From the NCBI RefSeq assembly GCF_046736345.1, contig NZ_CP157210.1:620001-684000 (forward strand): a DNA stretch of 64,000 nucleotides. The letters run 5' to 3'. Shown in pieces: positions 38,875 to 48,340 of the stretch. Made by a program: the position numbers and the translations under genes. Each line of letters begins with the position of its first letter. The stretch's first letter is position 1. The stretch comes from Hyphococcus formosus. GTDB taxonomy: Bacteria; Pseudomonadota; Alphaproteobacteria; Caulobacterales; Parvularculaceae. The notes beneath the pieces were generated by a model that was not told the DNA's origin, did no database searches, and saw only the letters and a list, made by a program, of their open reading frames with translations.

Positions 38875-40671
38875 ATGACTTCTCCAGACGCTACACATTT
38901 GAACAAGCAATCGGCAACCATCGTTAAGGCGGGTGCTGAACTTCTTCTTGATGCGCTGGAGGAGCAGGGTGTCGAAGTGATTTTCGGCTATCCGGGCGGC
39001 GCAGTTCTGCCGATTTATGACGCTTTATATCAGCGGGATTCTATCCAGCATATATTGATGCGCCATGAGCAGGGCGCGCTGCATGCAGCCGAAGGTTACG
39101 CCCGTTCGACTGGTAAGGTTGGGGTTGCACTGGTGACGTCTGGTCCTGGTGCAACCAATGCCGTTACCGGATTAGCGGATGCCTTACTAGATTCTATCCC
39201 GGTTGTTTGTATTTCGGGTCAGGTTGCACGACCATTAATCGGTACGGACGCCTTTCAGGAATGTGATACGACCGGAATTACCCGTTCGTGTACAAAGCAT
39301 AATTATCTGGCTGAATCCGCGCATTCTTTGTCGAATGTCGTGCATGAAGCGTTTCATATTGCGCGGCGTGGTCGGCCCGGGCCTGTTTTGATTGACATCC
39401 CGAAAGATGTTCAATTCGAAGAAGCGCAATATACGAGCCGAAGCAATTCCAATAACCGGAATTGTATTGTCGTACCTGAGGTCAACAAGAGCCAGATTGA
39501 TCAGGCCGTTGATTTGATGCGCTATGCTCGTCGACCCGTGTTCTATACCGGCGGCGGCGTCATTAATGCTGGTGTTGAGGCGAGTGAAACTTTGCGTTCG
39601 CTTGCGCATGAAACCGGATTCCCGGTTACCTCAACATTGATGGGGCTTGGCGCTTTTCCGGCATCCGACGAGCAATGGCTTGGAATGCTCGGGATGCATG
39701 GCAGTTTTGAAGCGAATAATGTGATGCATGATTGCGATCTCATGATCGCAATTGGTGCGCGTTTTGATGACCGCGTTACAGGTCGCCTTGATGCATTTTC
39801 ACCAAATTCACGCAAGATCCATATCGATATTGATCCGTCGTCGATCAATAAAAATGTACCGGTTGATATTGGCATTGTCGGTGACGCCAAAGAAATAATG
39901 GATGCGATGCTGGCTGAATGGCGCGCGCGAGAGAAACAAGAGAAGCATGAACGCGAACGCATCGCTGATTGGTGGACGCAAATTGCTGAGTGGCGCAGTA
40001 AAAAATCATTTTCGTATGCGCCACATAAAGAAGTCATCAAACCGCAATATGCGGTCGAACGTCTTTATGAGCTGACCCGTGGGAAGGATGTTTATATCTC
40101 GACCGAGGTTGGCCAACATCAGATGTGGGCTGCGCAGCATTTTCATTTTGACAAGCCTAACCGGTGGATGACGTCTGGCGGCTTAGGAACAATGGGCTAT
40201 GGCTTACCTGCTGCGTTGGGCGTTCAGGCGGCGTATCCGGATGCGTTGGTGATTGATATTGCCGGTGATGCATCCGTTCAGATGACGATGCAGGAAATAT
40301 CTGCGGCGGTTCAGCATGATTTGCCTATTAAAATATTCATTCTGAATAATGCCTATCTCGGTATGGTTCGTCAGTGGCAGCAATTGCTTCATGGCGGACG
40401 GTATTCGCATTCTTATTCCGATAGCTTGCCGGATTTTGTTAAGCTTGCCGAAGCCTATGGCGGTGTCGGTTTGCGCGCTGAGACGCCTGATGAATTGGAC
40501 GAGAAGATCATTCAGATGATCGAGTCCAAAAAGCCGGTATTGTTTGATTGTGTTGTTACACAAGAAGAGAACGTCTTCCCGATGATCCCGTCAGGTGCTG
40601 CGCATAATGAAATGCTTTTCGATGATATGAAGGGCGATGAAGTCAGTGACGAAGGAAAGGTACTCGTCTAA
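38875..40671 (+). CDS. ilvB: Acetolactate synthase large subunit
   Basis: A 598-residue ThDP enzyme that condenses pyruvate with pyruvate or 2-ketobutyrate. The catalytic Glu is in RHEQGALHAAEGYAR; the ThDP/Mg motif is GDASVQMTMQEISAAVQHDLPIKIFILNN (shown by its first part GDASVQMTMQEIS). FAD-binding middle-domain motifs such as GARFDDRVTG are present. GAGGA lies just before the ATG. It could equally be called ilvI. The stop overlaps the ilvN start by one base (TAATG). Confidence 0.96.
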   Translation: MTSPDATHLNKQSATIVKAGAELLLDALEEQGVEVIFGYPGGAVLPIYDALYQRDSIQHILMRHEQGALHAAEGYARSTGKVGVALVTSGPGATNAVTGLADALLDSIPVVCISGQVARPLIGTDAFQECDTTGITRSCTKHNYLAESAHSLSNVVHEAFHIARRGRPGPVLIDIPKDVQFEEAQYTSRSNSNNRNCIVVPEVNKSQIDQAVDLMRYARRPVFYTGGGVINAGVEASETLRSLAHETGFPVTSTLMGLGAFPASDEQWLGMLGMHGSFEANNVMHDCDLMIAIGARFDDRVTGRLDAFSPNSRKIHIDIDPSSINKNVPVDIGIVGDAKEIMDAMLAEWRAREKQEKHERERIADWWTQIAEWRSKKSFSYAPHKEVIKPQYAVERLYELTRGKDVYISTEVGQHQMWAAQHFHFDKPNRWMTSGGLGTMGYGLPAALGVQAAYPDALVIDIAGDASVQMTMQEISAAVQHDLPIKIFILNNAYLGMVRQWQQLLHGGRYSHSYSDSLPDFVKLAEAYGGVGLRAETPDELDEKIIQMIESKKPVLFDCVVTQEENVFPMIPSGAAHNEMLFDDMKGDEVSDEGKVLV

Positions 40672-41222
40672 TGGCAAGTAATGCGACATCACAATCGGTA
40701 TATCCCGTTACTCGTGAAGAGGGCGGGGTCCGAGAGGTTATTCTTGCGGTGATCGTTGATAACGAGCCGGGCGTACTTTCGCGTGTTGTCGGGATGATTT
40801 CCGCACGCGGCTATAATATCGAAAGCCTCACCGTTGCTGAAACCGACATGGAAAAACATACTTCTCGTATCACCGTGGTCACCTGCGGCAGCCCCGGGAA
40901 AATCGAACAGATCAAATCACAATTGGGACGTTTGGTGCCTGTTCGCCGCGTCATCGATGTCACGAGCGAAAAGGATGCGCTGGAACGCGAATTGGCGCTG
41001 GTTAAAGTCGTCAATACGGGCGAAAATCGCTTAGAAGCCATGCGTCTGGGCGACATATTCCGCGCTAGGGCGCTCGATACGACGCATACCTCCTTCGTAT
41101 TCGAAATTACCGGTGCGAGGGAAAAGATAAACGCCTTTATTGACCTGATGAAGCCACTGGGTTTATCCGAGGTCTCGCGTACAGGCGTATTGTCAATCCG
41201 ACGTGGCGCGAACAAGGACTAG
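40671..41222 (+). CDS. ilvN: Acetolactate synthase small (regulatory) subunit
   Basis: A 183-residue subunit with an N-terminal ACT domain (about 20-95, VDNEPGVLSRVVGMISARGY) that binds valine for feedback inhibition, and the C-terminal ALS_ss domain with ELALVKV and FRARALDTTHTSFVFEITG. Length is of the IlvH type. Overlap with ilvB by one base suggests stoichiometric coupling. Confidence 0.96.
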   Translation: MASNATSQSVYPVTREEGGVREVILAVIVDNEPGVLSRVVGMISARGYNIESLTVAETDMEKHTSRITVVTCGSPGKIEQIKSQLGRLVPVRRVIDVTSEKDALERELALVKVVNTGENRLEAMRLGDIFRARALDTTHTSFVFEITGAREKINAFIDLMKPLGLSEVSRTGVLSIRRGANKD

Positions 41223-41226
41223 CGTA

Positions 41227-41283
41227 ATGAATAGTCGTGGTCATAACTCAAATTTTCTTCAACTCCTTAGCCCCGCGCGGTGA
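41227..41283 (+). CDS. Candidate 18-residue leader peptide before leuA
   Basis: A short frame reads MNSRGHNSNFLQLLSPAR and starts 4 bp after the ilvN stop, with AAGGA about 9 bases upstream of its ATG. It has three Leu codons near its end (residues 11, 13, 14), and its tail LLSPAR recalls the LLISPI...PAR end of the ilv leader. It stops at the base of a 6-bp GC-only hairpin. The leucine content is modest, so a leucine attenuation role is inference; chance is possible in a 116-bp gap. Confidence 0.45.
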   Translation: MNSRGHNSNFLQLLSPAR

Positions 41284-41317
41284 AATCTCCGCGCAATACA
41301 AGTCGGCATGCTGTATT
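41275..41317 (+). promoter_or_regulatory. Two hairpins between the candidate leader and leuA
   Basis: GCGCGG (41275-41280) pairs with CCGCGC (41289-41294), and AATACA (41295-41300) pairs with TGTATT (41312-41317), the latter followed by TT. The first stem overlaps the last two codons of the short frame, so a translating ribosome would open it. No strong intrinsic terminator is present. Confidence 0.45.
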
Positions 41318-41338
41318 TTAAATTAAGGAATTTGACGA

Positions 41339-42922
41339 ATGACCACCGAAACGGAAACGAACACAGACGAAGATCATGTGAAGATCTTTGATACGACATT
41401 GCGCGATGGCGAACAGGCCCCGGGCTTTTCGATGTCGACAGATGCGAAACTCATTGTTGCGCGCGCATTACAAGATTTGAATGTCGATATTATTGAAGCG
41501 GGTTTCGCTGCTGCTTCACCTGGCGATTCTGCGTCCGTAAGTGCAGTCGCATCCGAGATCGAAGGACCGACAATCTGCTCATTAGCGCGGTTGAATGAGG
41601 GCGATATTGAGGCTGCGGCGCGGGCATTGGAGCCTGCGACGAAAAAACGAATCCATACCTTTATCGGCACCAGCCCAACGCACCGTGAAGCAAAGCTGAA
41701 AATGTCGAAACTGGAGATCATCGATAAGATTTCCAATGTCGTCGGTTTTGCGTGTTCTTTGAGCGATGATGTTGAATTTTCGCCCGAAGATGCGATTCGG
41801 ACCGAACGTGATTACCTGGTGGAAGCGATTGAGGCGGCCATCGATGCAGGCGCAAAAACCATCAATATTCCGGATACGGTTGGTTATACAACATCGGAAG
41901 AAATTCGCGATCTGTTTGCCTTTCTGAAGGAGAACGCGCGCGGTGCCGAAGATGTTACCTTCTCTACCCATTGCCATGATGATTTAGGTATGGCGGTCGC
42001 TAACAGCCTCGGTGCGGTCCGTGGTGGTGCGCGTCAGATTGAATGCGCAATCAACGGCATTGGCGAGCGGGCAGGAAATTGCTCCATGGAGGAAGCGGTC
42101 ATGGCGCTTGCTACGCGCCGTGATTTCTATGGTCTCGGAACACAGGTCAACACGACAAAAATTTATCAGGCGAGTGTGGCGCTGGCTCGGGTCACCCATA
42201 ATCCGATCCCCAGAAACAAAGCCATCGTCGGTAAAAATGCATTTGCGCACGAGGCCGGTATCCACCAACATGGTGTTTTGGCTGATCGACGCACATATGA
42301 AATCATGGATGCTGAATCTGTCGGCATGCCGTCAAATTCAATTGTCCTTGGCAAGCATTCGGGAAAACACGCAGTTGCTTCGCGTGTAAAAGCGCTTGGA
42401 TTTAATGTCTCCAAACAAAAAATCGAGGATATTTTCCCTTCGTTTAAACGCTTGGCCGATACCTGCCGAGAAGTTACCGATGCGGACCTTGTTAAACTCG
42501 TAACCGGTAATGCGCAGACGGACGGAAGAGCCGGGCCGTGGCGAATGCGTAAAACTGAATTGCACGTTGATTTTGAAGTTGATACCCGGCCCCATGCGCG
42601 TATTACCATGGAACACGATAATGGTGATCGCCGAACTGTCACGCATGAAGGTGAGGGGCCAATAGATGCGGCCTTCGCCGCCGTGTGCGCGATCACTGAC
42701 GTTCCGGGACGTATTCATATATTAGACCTTCATCATATCGCGGCCGAGGGAATAGTACGTGCCGAAGCGGTGATCGATGTTGAAGGACATCACTTTTCAG
42801 GAAAATCCGAAGAGGTAGACGTTGCTGATGCTGCTGTGGCGGCGTTTGTCGCGGCTATTAATCAGGCAGTTGCAATTCGCGGCGGGGTGGTTTCGGACCA
42901 TAATGAGGCGAAAGTATCATGA
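41339..42922 (+). CDS. leuA: 2-Isopropylmalate synthase
   Basis: A 527-residue enzyme that condenses 2-ketoisovalerate with acetyl-CoA, the entry to leucine synthesis. The HMGL-like TIM barrel opens with FDTTLRDGEQAPGFSM, and metal ligands include THCHDDLGMAVANS. A communication region and a C-terminal LeuA dimer/regulatory domain (from about residue 395) are present, consistent with leucine feedback inhibition. It overlaps leuC by 4 bp. Confidence 0.97.
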   Translation: MTTETETNTDEDHVKIFDTTLRDGEQAPGFSMSTDAKLIVARALQDLNVDIIEAGFAAASPGDSASVSAVASEIEGPTICSLARLNEGDIEAAARALEPATKKRIHTFIGTSPTHREAKLKMSKLEIIDKISNVVGFACSLSDDVEFSPEDAIRTERDYLVEAIEAAIDAGAKTINIPDTVGYTTSEEIRDLFAFLKENARGAEDVTFSTHCHDDLGMAVANSLGAVRGGARQIECAINGIGERAGNCSMEEAVMALATRRDFYGLGTQVNTTKIYQASVALARVTHNPIPRNKAIVGKNAFAHEAGIHQHGVLADRRTYEIMDAESVGMPSNSIVLGKHSGKHAVASRVKALGFNVSKQKIEDIFPSFKRLADTCREVTDADLVKLVTGNAQTDGRAGPWRMRKTELHVDFEVDTRPHARITMEHDNGDRRTVTHEGEGPIDAAFAAVCAITDVPGRIHILDLHHIAAEGIVRAEAVIDVEGHHFSGKSEEVDVADAAVAAFVAAINQAVAIRGGVVSDHNEAKVS

Positions 42923-44349
42923 CCGATATTTCTAGACCTAAATCACTATTTGATAAATTATGGGAACGACATATCGTTGTTCCGGAAACGGATGAATCTC
43001 CAGCGGTTTTATATATTGACCTGCATCTGGTTCATGAGGTGACGTCTCCTCAGGCATTTGCGGTTCTTAATCAGCGCGGTCTGAAAGTGCGGCGGCCAGA
43101 TCGAATTGTTGCGACAATGGATCATTCAACGCCGACCTTGCCGGCCAATGAGAATGGTGAATATCCCTACGCTAATGAACAGGCAAAAAATCAGGTTGAA
43201 ACGCTGATTAAAAATGCCGCTGATCACGATATTGAACTATTTAACATGGGTGATCCGCGCCGCGGCATCGTTCATGTTATTGGACCGGAACTAGGTGCAA
43301 CACAGCCGGGCAAAACGATAGTTTGTGGCGATAGTCATACATCGACACACGGCGCTTTTGGTGCGCTGGCCTTTGGTATCGGCACGACCGAAGTCGGTCA
43401 CGTTCTGGCAACGCAATGTATTCTTCAGCGGAAGCCTAAATCCATGCGGATTACCTTTGAAGGTAGTCTGCCCCCGGGTGTAGGCGCGAAAGATATGGCG
43501 CTTGCTTTTATCGCTCAAATTGGTGCCGACGGCGGTCAGGGCTACGCGGTTGAATTCGCTGGCGAGGCGGTCCGTGACCTTTCGATGGAAGGTCGGATGA
43601 CGCTTTGTAATATGTCGATTGAAGGCGGTGCGCGGTCAGGCATGGTTGCACCGGATGAGAAGACATTCGAGTTTCTAAAGGGCCGTGATTTTGCACCAAA
43701 GGGTGCAGATTGGGATGCGGCCGTCGAAGATTGGAAATCGCTGGCAACGGATGATGGAGCGCCGTTTGATCGCGAATTCGTCGTCGATGCTTCGAAAATC
43801 CGTCCCATGATTACTTACGGTGTGTCTCCGGATGCTGCTGGAGCGGTCGATGGGACGACGCCTGAACCAAAAACAGAGCCGCAGTTACATGCAGCTGAAT
43901 ATATGAAGTTTGGGGCAGGGCGACCATTCTCGGAGGTCGAAGTCAATCGGGTCTTTATTGGTAGTTGTACAAATTCAAGGATTTCGGATTTACGCGAAGC
44001 AGCGATGGTAATGCGTGGTCGCAAAGTGAGTGATGGCGTTATCGCGCTGGTCGTGCCCGGCTCGGAGGCCGTAAAGCGTGCGGCGGAAGCGGAAAACCTT
44101 CATAAGATCTTTATCGAAGCCGGTGCAGAATGGCGCGAACCGGGATGTTCTATGTGCCTCGGTATGAATGGCGATCAGGGGCAACCGGGCGATCTGGTGG
44201 TTTCAACCTCGAACCGAAACTTCATTGGCCGGCAAGGCAAGGGCGTTAGAACCGTATTGGCGAGCCCGGCAACGGCGGCGGCTTCAGCTATAGAAGGACG
44301 GATCGCAGATCCGCGACCCTATCTGTCCGATCAAAAGGAGAGTGCGTAA
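42919..44349 (+). CDS. leuC: 3-Isopropylmalate dehydratase large subunit
   Basis: A 476-residue aconitase-family protein holding the [4Fe-4S] cluster with cysteines in IGSCTNSRISDLREA and EPGCSMCLGMN. MDHSTPT and CGDSHTSTHGAFGALAFGIG are active-site motifs. It forms a heterodimer with LeuD to isomerise isopropylmalate. Starts 4 bp inside leuA and shares one base with leuD. Confidence 0.97.
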   Translation: MTDISRPKSLFDKLWERHIVVPETDESPAVLYIDLHLVHEVTSPQAFAVLNQRGLKVRRPDRIVATMDHSTPTLPANENGEYPYANEQAKNQVETLIKNAADHDIELFNMGDPRRGIVHVIGPELGATQPGKTIVCGDSHTSTHGAFGALAFGIGTTEVGHVLATQCILQRKPKSMRITFEGSLPPGVGAKDMALAFIAQIGADGGQGYAVEFAGEAVRDLSMEGRMTLCNMSIEGGARSGMVAPDEKTFEFLKGRDFAPKGADWDAAVEDWKSLATDDGAPFDREFVVDASKIRPMITYGVSPDAAGAVDGTTPEPKTEPQLHAAEYMKFGAGRPFSEVEVNRVFIGSCTNSRISDLREAAMVMRGRKVSDGVIALVVPGSEAVKRAAEAENLHKIFIEAGAEWREPGCSMCLGMNGDQGQPGDLVVSTSNRNFIGRQGKGVRTVLASPATAAASAIEGRIADPRPYLSDQKESA

Positions 44350-44930
44350 TGTCCTTTGAACCATTTGGAACACTTGTTTCCCGAACCGTCGTAATTAGCC
44401 AAAAAAATATTGATACGGATCAAATTATTCCGGCGCGATATTTGACGACCACCTCCCGTGAGGGGCTGGGCCAAGCGGCTTTTTATGATTGGCGCTATGA
44501 TGAAAATGGTAACCCACTGAATTCATCGCCGCTCAATGGTGTGAATGTAGACACCCATAAAATTTTGGTGGCCGGGTCAAATTTCGGTTGTGGTTCTTCG
44601 CGAGAACACGCGCCATGGGCTTTGACCGACTTCGGTTTTCGCGCGGTCATCAGTTCAGATATTGCGGATATTTTCAAAAGTAATTCACTCAAAAATGGTT
44701 TGCTTCCGATAATCGTTGATGAAGAGACGCATTCTTACCTTTTGAAAAACCCGGGCGTCGAGCTAACGATTGATCTCGAAAAATGTGAGATTGATCTTGG
44801 CAATGGGACGTCAATTGATTTTGAGGTTGAAGCATTTGCACGGCGCTGTCTGTTAGACGGTGTTGATCCGCTTGGGCACTTACTCAATCAAATTCCAGAA
44901 ATTGAAAAATACGAGGAACGTGTTCAATGA
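44349..44930 (+). CDS. leuD: 3-Isopropylmalate dehydratase small subunit
   Basis: A 193-residue swivel-domain subunit. NIDTDQIIPARYL, FGCGSSREHAPWALTDFGF and ISSDIADIFKSNSLKNG are the family motifs. It completes the LeuC active site. Overlaps leuC by one base (TAATG) and leuB by 4 bp (ATGA), so leuACDB are tightly coupled. Confidence 0.97.
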   Translation: MSFEPFGTLVSRTVVISQKNIDTDQIIPARYLTTTSREGLGQAAFYDWRYDENGNPLNSSPLNGVNVDTHKILVAGSNFGCGSSREHAPWALTDFGFRAVISSDIADIFKSNSLKNGLLPIIVDEETHSYLLKNPGVELTIDLEKCEIDLGNGTSIDFEVEAFARRCLLDGVDPLGHLLNQIPEIEKYEERVQ

Positions 44931-45967
44931 GTGCCAAAATTGCTTTTCTTCCTGGTGACGGTGTTGGGCCAGAAGTCGCAAATGCGGCCCGAAGAGTTTT
45001 GACGCAGGTTGCCAAAAAACACGACCTATCGATTGAGTTTAAGGAATTTGTCTTTGGTGGTGCGGCGATTGACGCGTGCGGTGATCCACTTCCAGAAGAA
45101 ACCAAGGCGGCTTGCCTTGAGGCTGATGCAATTCTACTTGGCGCTGTTGGCGGTCCGAAATGGGATATGTCGGAGAAGCGTCCGGAGCAAGGGCTGTTGG
45201 CTTTGCGGTCCGCGCTTGCCGTTTATGCAAATCTTCGCCCGATCCAAGTCGCTAAGGGCATGGAGGCACATTCACCACTGAAAGCCGAAATTGCGGCAGA
45301 TGTTGATATGCTGATCGTTCGTGAGCTGACGGGCGGTATGTATTTCGGCAAACGGCAAGAAGGCAAAGACAAAGCCACAGACGAATGCCTGTACACGCGC
45401 GGAGAGGTCGAGCGTGTTGCTCGGATCGCATTTGATGCAGCCAGAAAGCGTAAAGGCCGGGTTACGTCTGTCGACAAAGCGAATGTATTGGCGACAAGTC
45501 GTTTGTGGCGAAATGCGGTAAACGAGCTGCACGCGAGTGAATATTCCGATGTCGAATTAGATCACATGCTTGTCGATGCCATGTCGATGAAGTTGATCCA
45601 ATCGCCTTCTGCTTTTGATGTTGTGCTGACGGAAAATCTGTTCGGCGATATTCTTAGCGATGAGGCGTCGGTGCTCTCGGGGTCAATCGGGCTTGCGCCG
45701 TCTGCGTCGCTCGGTGATGGTACGCGCGGTCTTTACGAACCCATCCATGGCTCTGCGCCGGATATCGCAGGCGAGGACAAGGCCAATCCTGTCGGGACAT
45801 TGGCGTCGGCCGCGATGATGATGCGGTATAGCCTCGGCAAAGGCGAAATCGCCGATGACATCGAGAACGCCGTAGCGAAGGCATTAGCTGCCGGTCGCGG
45901 AACCGCGGATATCGGCGGAAAAGATAGCTGTACATCGTTTACGGACTATATTTGCGAGATTGTATAG
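44927..45967 (+). CDS. leuB: 3-Isopropylmalate dehydrogenase
   Basis: A 346-residue NAD-dependent enzyme that oxidatively decarboxylates 3-isopropylmalate. The substrate-binding RELTGGMYFGKR, the Lys/Asp metal and catalytic set in SVDKANVLATSRLWR, and NLFGDILSDEASVL are present, and the nucleotide region PIHGSAPDIAGEDKANP is normal. It is the last gene of the operon; its stop directly abuts the stop of the convergent cytosine deaminase gene with no intergenic terminator. Confidence 0.97.
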   Translation: MSAKIAFLPGDGVGPEVANAARRVLTQVAKKHDLSIEFKEFVFGGAAIDACGDPLPEETKAACLEADAILLGAVGGPKWDMSEKRPEQGLLALRSALAVYANLRPIQVAKGMEAHSPLKAEIAADVDMLIVRELTGGMYFGKRQEGKDKATDECLYTRGEVERVARIAFDAARKRKGRVTSVDKANVLATSRLWRNAVNELHASEYSDVELDHMLVDAMSMKLIQSPSAFDVVLTENLFGDILSDEASVLSGSIGLAPSASLGDGTRGLYEPIHGSAPDIAGEDKANPVGTLASAAMMMRYSLGKGEIADDIENAVAKALAAGRGTADIGGKDSCTSFTDYICEIV

Positions 45968-46414
45968 TCATTCCATTATGTCCTCGTTCCACAATGCCGG
46001 ATTTTCGCGGATGAATTTGGACATTTGATCGATTGATGGTTTATGCGCGGTGTCGATGACTTCGATACCGCGCTTTTCTAGAAATTTCTCATTACCACCA
46101 AAATTTTTGGTGTCATTTATGATGACCCGAGGAATTTTGAACTGCACGATTGTTCCCGAACACATCATACAGGGCGATAGAGACGTATATAGAGTCATGT
46201 CGCGATAGGTTTTTTGTCGTCCGGCTTTTCGCAGACAATCCATTTCTCCGTGCGCGATCGGGTCACCTTTTTGAACACGCTGATTATGGCCCGACGCGAT
46301 CAATTCCGGTCCGCGCGCAAGAACCGACCCAATCGGCAGGCCGCCGGCATCGTAACTTTTCTTGGCTTCCGCGAAGGCAAGTTCTATAAATTCATGATCC
46401 CAATCATTGAGCAT
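45968..46414 (-). CDS. Yeast-type (FCY1-like) cytosine deaminase
   Basis: A 148-residue zinc deaminase. The zinc site is H55-x-E57 (AHGEMDCL) plus C82 and C85 (SLSPCMMCSG). The order of motifs and the closing segment RENPALWNEDI resemble Saccharomyces Fcy1 rather than tRNA adenosine deaminase TadA, guanine deaminase or the unrelated amidohydrolase CodA. The divergent neighbour is upp, so cytosine to uracil to UMP is a coherent salvage path. I use ATG 46414 with AGGGA upstream; a TTG at 46438 would add eight residues and lacks a ribosome-binding sequence. Substrate assignment is inferred. Confidence 0.78.
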   Translation of the reverse strand: MLNDWDHEFIELAFAEAKKSYDAGGLPIGSVLARGPELIASGHNQRVQKGDPIAHGEMDCLRKAGRQKTYRDMTLYTSLSPCMMCSGTIVQFKIPRVIINDTKNFGGNEKFLEKRGIEVIDTAHKPSIDQMSKFIRENPALWNEDIME

Positions 46415-46498
46415 TTCAGGATGTCCCTTTTTGGCCAATAGACAAGTGGCGGGCGATCATCGATAAAAGTAGCCGAACGAACAACATAAAGAGGTTTC

Positions 46499-47134
46499 AT
46501 GACCGAGAACCTGACAATCGTTGATCATCCATTGATCCAGCATAAGCTGACGATTTTGCGAAACAAGGATACCCCGACAGCTCATTTTCGTCAGGTGATA
46601 CGAGAGGTCGCCATATTGCTCGGCTGTGAGGCCACAAAGGATTTGCCGCTTGGCAATATCGAAATCGAAACCCCGCTTGAAGCGATTAAGTCGCCTTATC
46701 TAGAAGGCAAAAAACTTTGTTTTGTATCCATTTTGCGTGCCGGAATCGGATTGCTAGATGGTCTGCTTGATTTGATACCCTCGGCCCGGGTCGGTCATGT
46801 CGGGATGTATCGTGACCACGAAACATTGGAGGCACACCGGTATTACTTCAAAACACCGGACGACCTTGGTGGTCGACAGGTCATTATGGTTGATCCAATG
46901 CTGGCAACCGGAAATACGGCCATTGCCGCCGCAACAGAATTAAAAAATGCGGGCGCGTCGGCACTAAAGTTTATGTGCCTTGTCGCGGCACCAGAAGGCG
47001 TCCGTGCGTTTAACGCGGCACATCCAGATGTGCCGATCATCACCGCAGCGCTCGACCGAGAATTAAATGATCGCGGCTATATCTTGCCGGGTCTCGGCGA
47101 CGCGGGTGATCGAATTTACGGAACCAAGGGCTAA
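46499..47134 (+). CDS. upp: Uracil phosphoribosyltransferase
   Basis: A 211-residue UPRT that makes UMP from uracil and PRPP. The PRPP loop MVDPMLATGNTA and the C-terminal uracil-binding GYILPGLGDAGDRIYGT are intact. It diverges from the cytosine deaminase gene across 84 bp and ends overlapping the convergent ccmE by 4 bp. Confidence 0.97.
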   Translation: MTENLTIVDHPLIQHKLTILRNKDTPTAHFRQVIREVAILLGCEATKDLPLGNIEIETPLEAIKSPYLEGKKLCFVSILRAGIGLLDGLLDLIPSARVGHVGMYRDHETLEAHRYYFKTPDDLGGRQVIMVDPMLATGNTAIAAATELKNAGASALKFMCLVAAPEGVRAFNAAHPDVPIITAALDRELNDRGYILPGLGDAGDRIYGTKG

Positions 47135-47565
47135 ACGCCGGTATCTGCTTCGTGGCTTATGCCCTCAAGCTCTTTGGGAATGTAATTCTCGTCATGCTTG
47201 GCCAGAATAGTTTCGGCGACGAATACGCCCTCCGCATTGAAACGGCCTTGGGCGATGACGCCTTGTCCCTCCCTAAAGAGGTCGGGCAAAATCCCTGAAT
47301 AGATGACAGATTTCGTTGCGGTGCCGTCGGTGACTGTGAAGGCGATTTCAAGCCCTTCGCCGTGAGAAACACTTCCGGTTTCGACCAGTCCACCAAGACG
47401 GATGCGGGTATCGGGCGGTATCGCAGCGATTTCCGCCTCGCTAGGCGTATAGAAATAAGAAATATTCCGTTCGAGCGCAGCAAATACGAGCCATGCTGCC
47501 CCGGCCAGCAAAACTGCGCCGATCCCGATAATTCCTAGTCGCCGGTTACGATGAATTGGTTTCAT
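47131..47565 (-). CDS. ccmE: Cytochrome c maturation heme chaperone CcmE
   Basis: A 144-residue membrane-anchored protein with one N-terminal segment (about 10-30) and a periplasmic OB-fold. The covalent heme His is H124 and the conserved Tyr is Y128 in LAKHDENYIP. It carries heme from CcmABCD to the CcmF/H ligase. It faces away from ccmABCD (divergent, 139 bp between start codons), so both may share a promoter region. ccmF, ccmG and ccmH are not in this window. Confidence 0.95.
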   Translation of the reverse strand: MKPIHRNRRLGIIGIGAVLLAGAAWLVFAALERNISYFYTPSEAEIAAIPPDTRIRLGGLVETGSVSHGEGLEIAFTVTDGTATKSVIYSGILPDLFREGQGVIAQGRFNAEGVFVAETILAKHDENYIPKELEGISHEADTGV

Positions 47566-47704
47566 AGGTGGTTTTTATCGCTTTCTGAGGGGCGGGACAA
47601 ACGCCTTCGGGACGGGCCGATTGTCGCGCGCGGCTTGCCTGATGGCGGGAACTTGTCCAAATGTGGGGGCTAACTTACCGAGAGAACAGCCCGGAACGCA
47701 TGGA

Positions 47705-48340
47705 ATGGAGCCTTACGCTCACCCGATAACACTGGAAGCGACTGATGTCGGGTGTGATCGCGCTGGCATACCGGTCGTGCGCGGCGTGTCATTCACGCTC
47801 AAACCGGGGCGAGCAATTCAGCTTTTCGGCCCCAATGGGTCCGGGAAGTCGAGCATGCTTTCGATGTTTGCAGGCCTCATACCCCCAACGGAGGGCGAAC
47901 TTGCATGGCATTCGGATGGGGACAAGCGTGCTAAACCATTTGATGGAATGACTTTGTTTATCGGTCACGAAACAAGTGTAAAACTCGCGCTCACAGCCAA
48001 AGAGAATCTTCAGTTCTGGACGCAGTTATACGGGATAGAAAAACCGCGTCGCGACGAACGAATAAGTCAGGCGCTTGACCTTGTTGGTGCAAGCCATTTT
48101 AGCGACATACGGACCGGCAGATTATCAGCGGGGCAGCGCCGCCGAATTGATCTGGCGCGCGCGGCAATTGCCGACCGACCGATCTGGCTTCTGGACGAAC
48201 CAGCGGCGGCCATTGACGCGACCGGCGTGGCGGTCATTGGTCGGATGATTGAAAAACATCTCGAACAAGGCGGAATTGCGATTGTAGCGACACATGACGA
48301 GCTCGGTTCGAAATTCGATCGGCTGGAGCTAGGCCGATGA
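47705..48340 (+). CDS. ccmA: Heme exporter ATP-binding protein CcmA
   Basis: A 211-residue ABC ATPase of the cytochrome c maturation system I. Walker A GPNGSGKSS, signature RLSAGQRRRIDLAR and Walker B PIWLLDEP are complete. It powers release of holo-CcmE from CcmC. An upstream in-frame start at 47621 would add 28 residues unlike the family; the ATG at 47705 gives the usual length. It overlaps ccmB by 4 bp. Confidence 0.93.
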   Translation: MEPYAHPITLEATDVGCDRAGIPVVRGVSFTLKPGRAIQLFGPNGSGKSSMLSMFAGLIPPTEGELAWHSDGDKRAKPFDGMTLFIGHETSVKLALTAKENLQFWTQLYGIEKPRRDERISQALDLVGASHFSDIRTGRLSAGQRRRIDLARAAIADRPIWLLDEPAAAIDATGVAVIGRMIEKHLEQGGIAIVATHDELGSKFDRLELGR

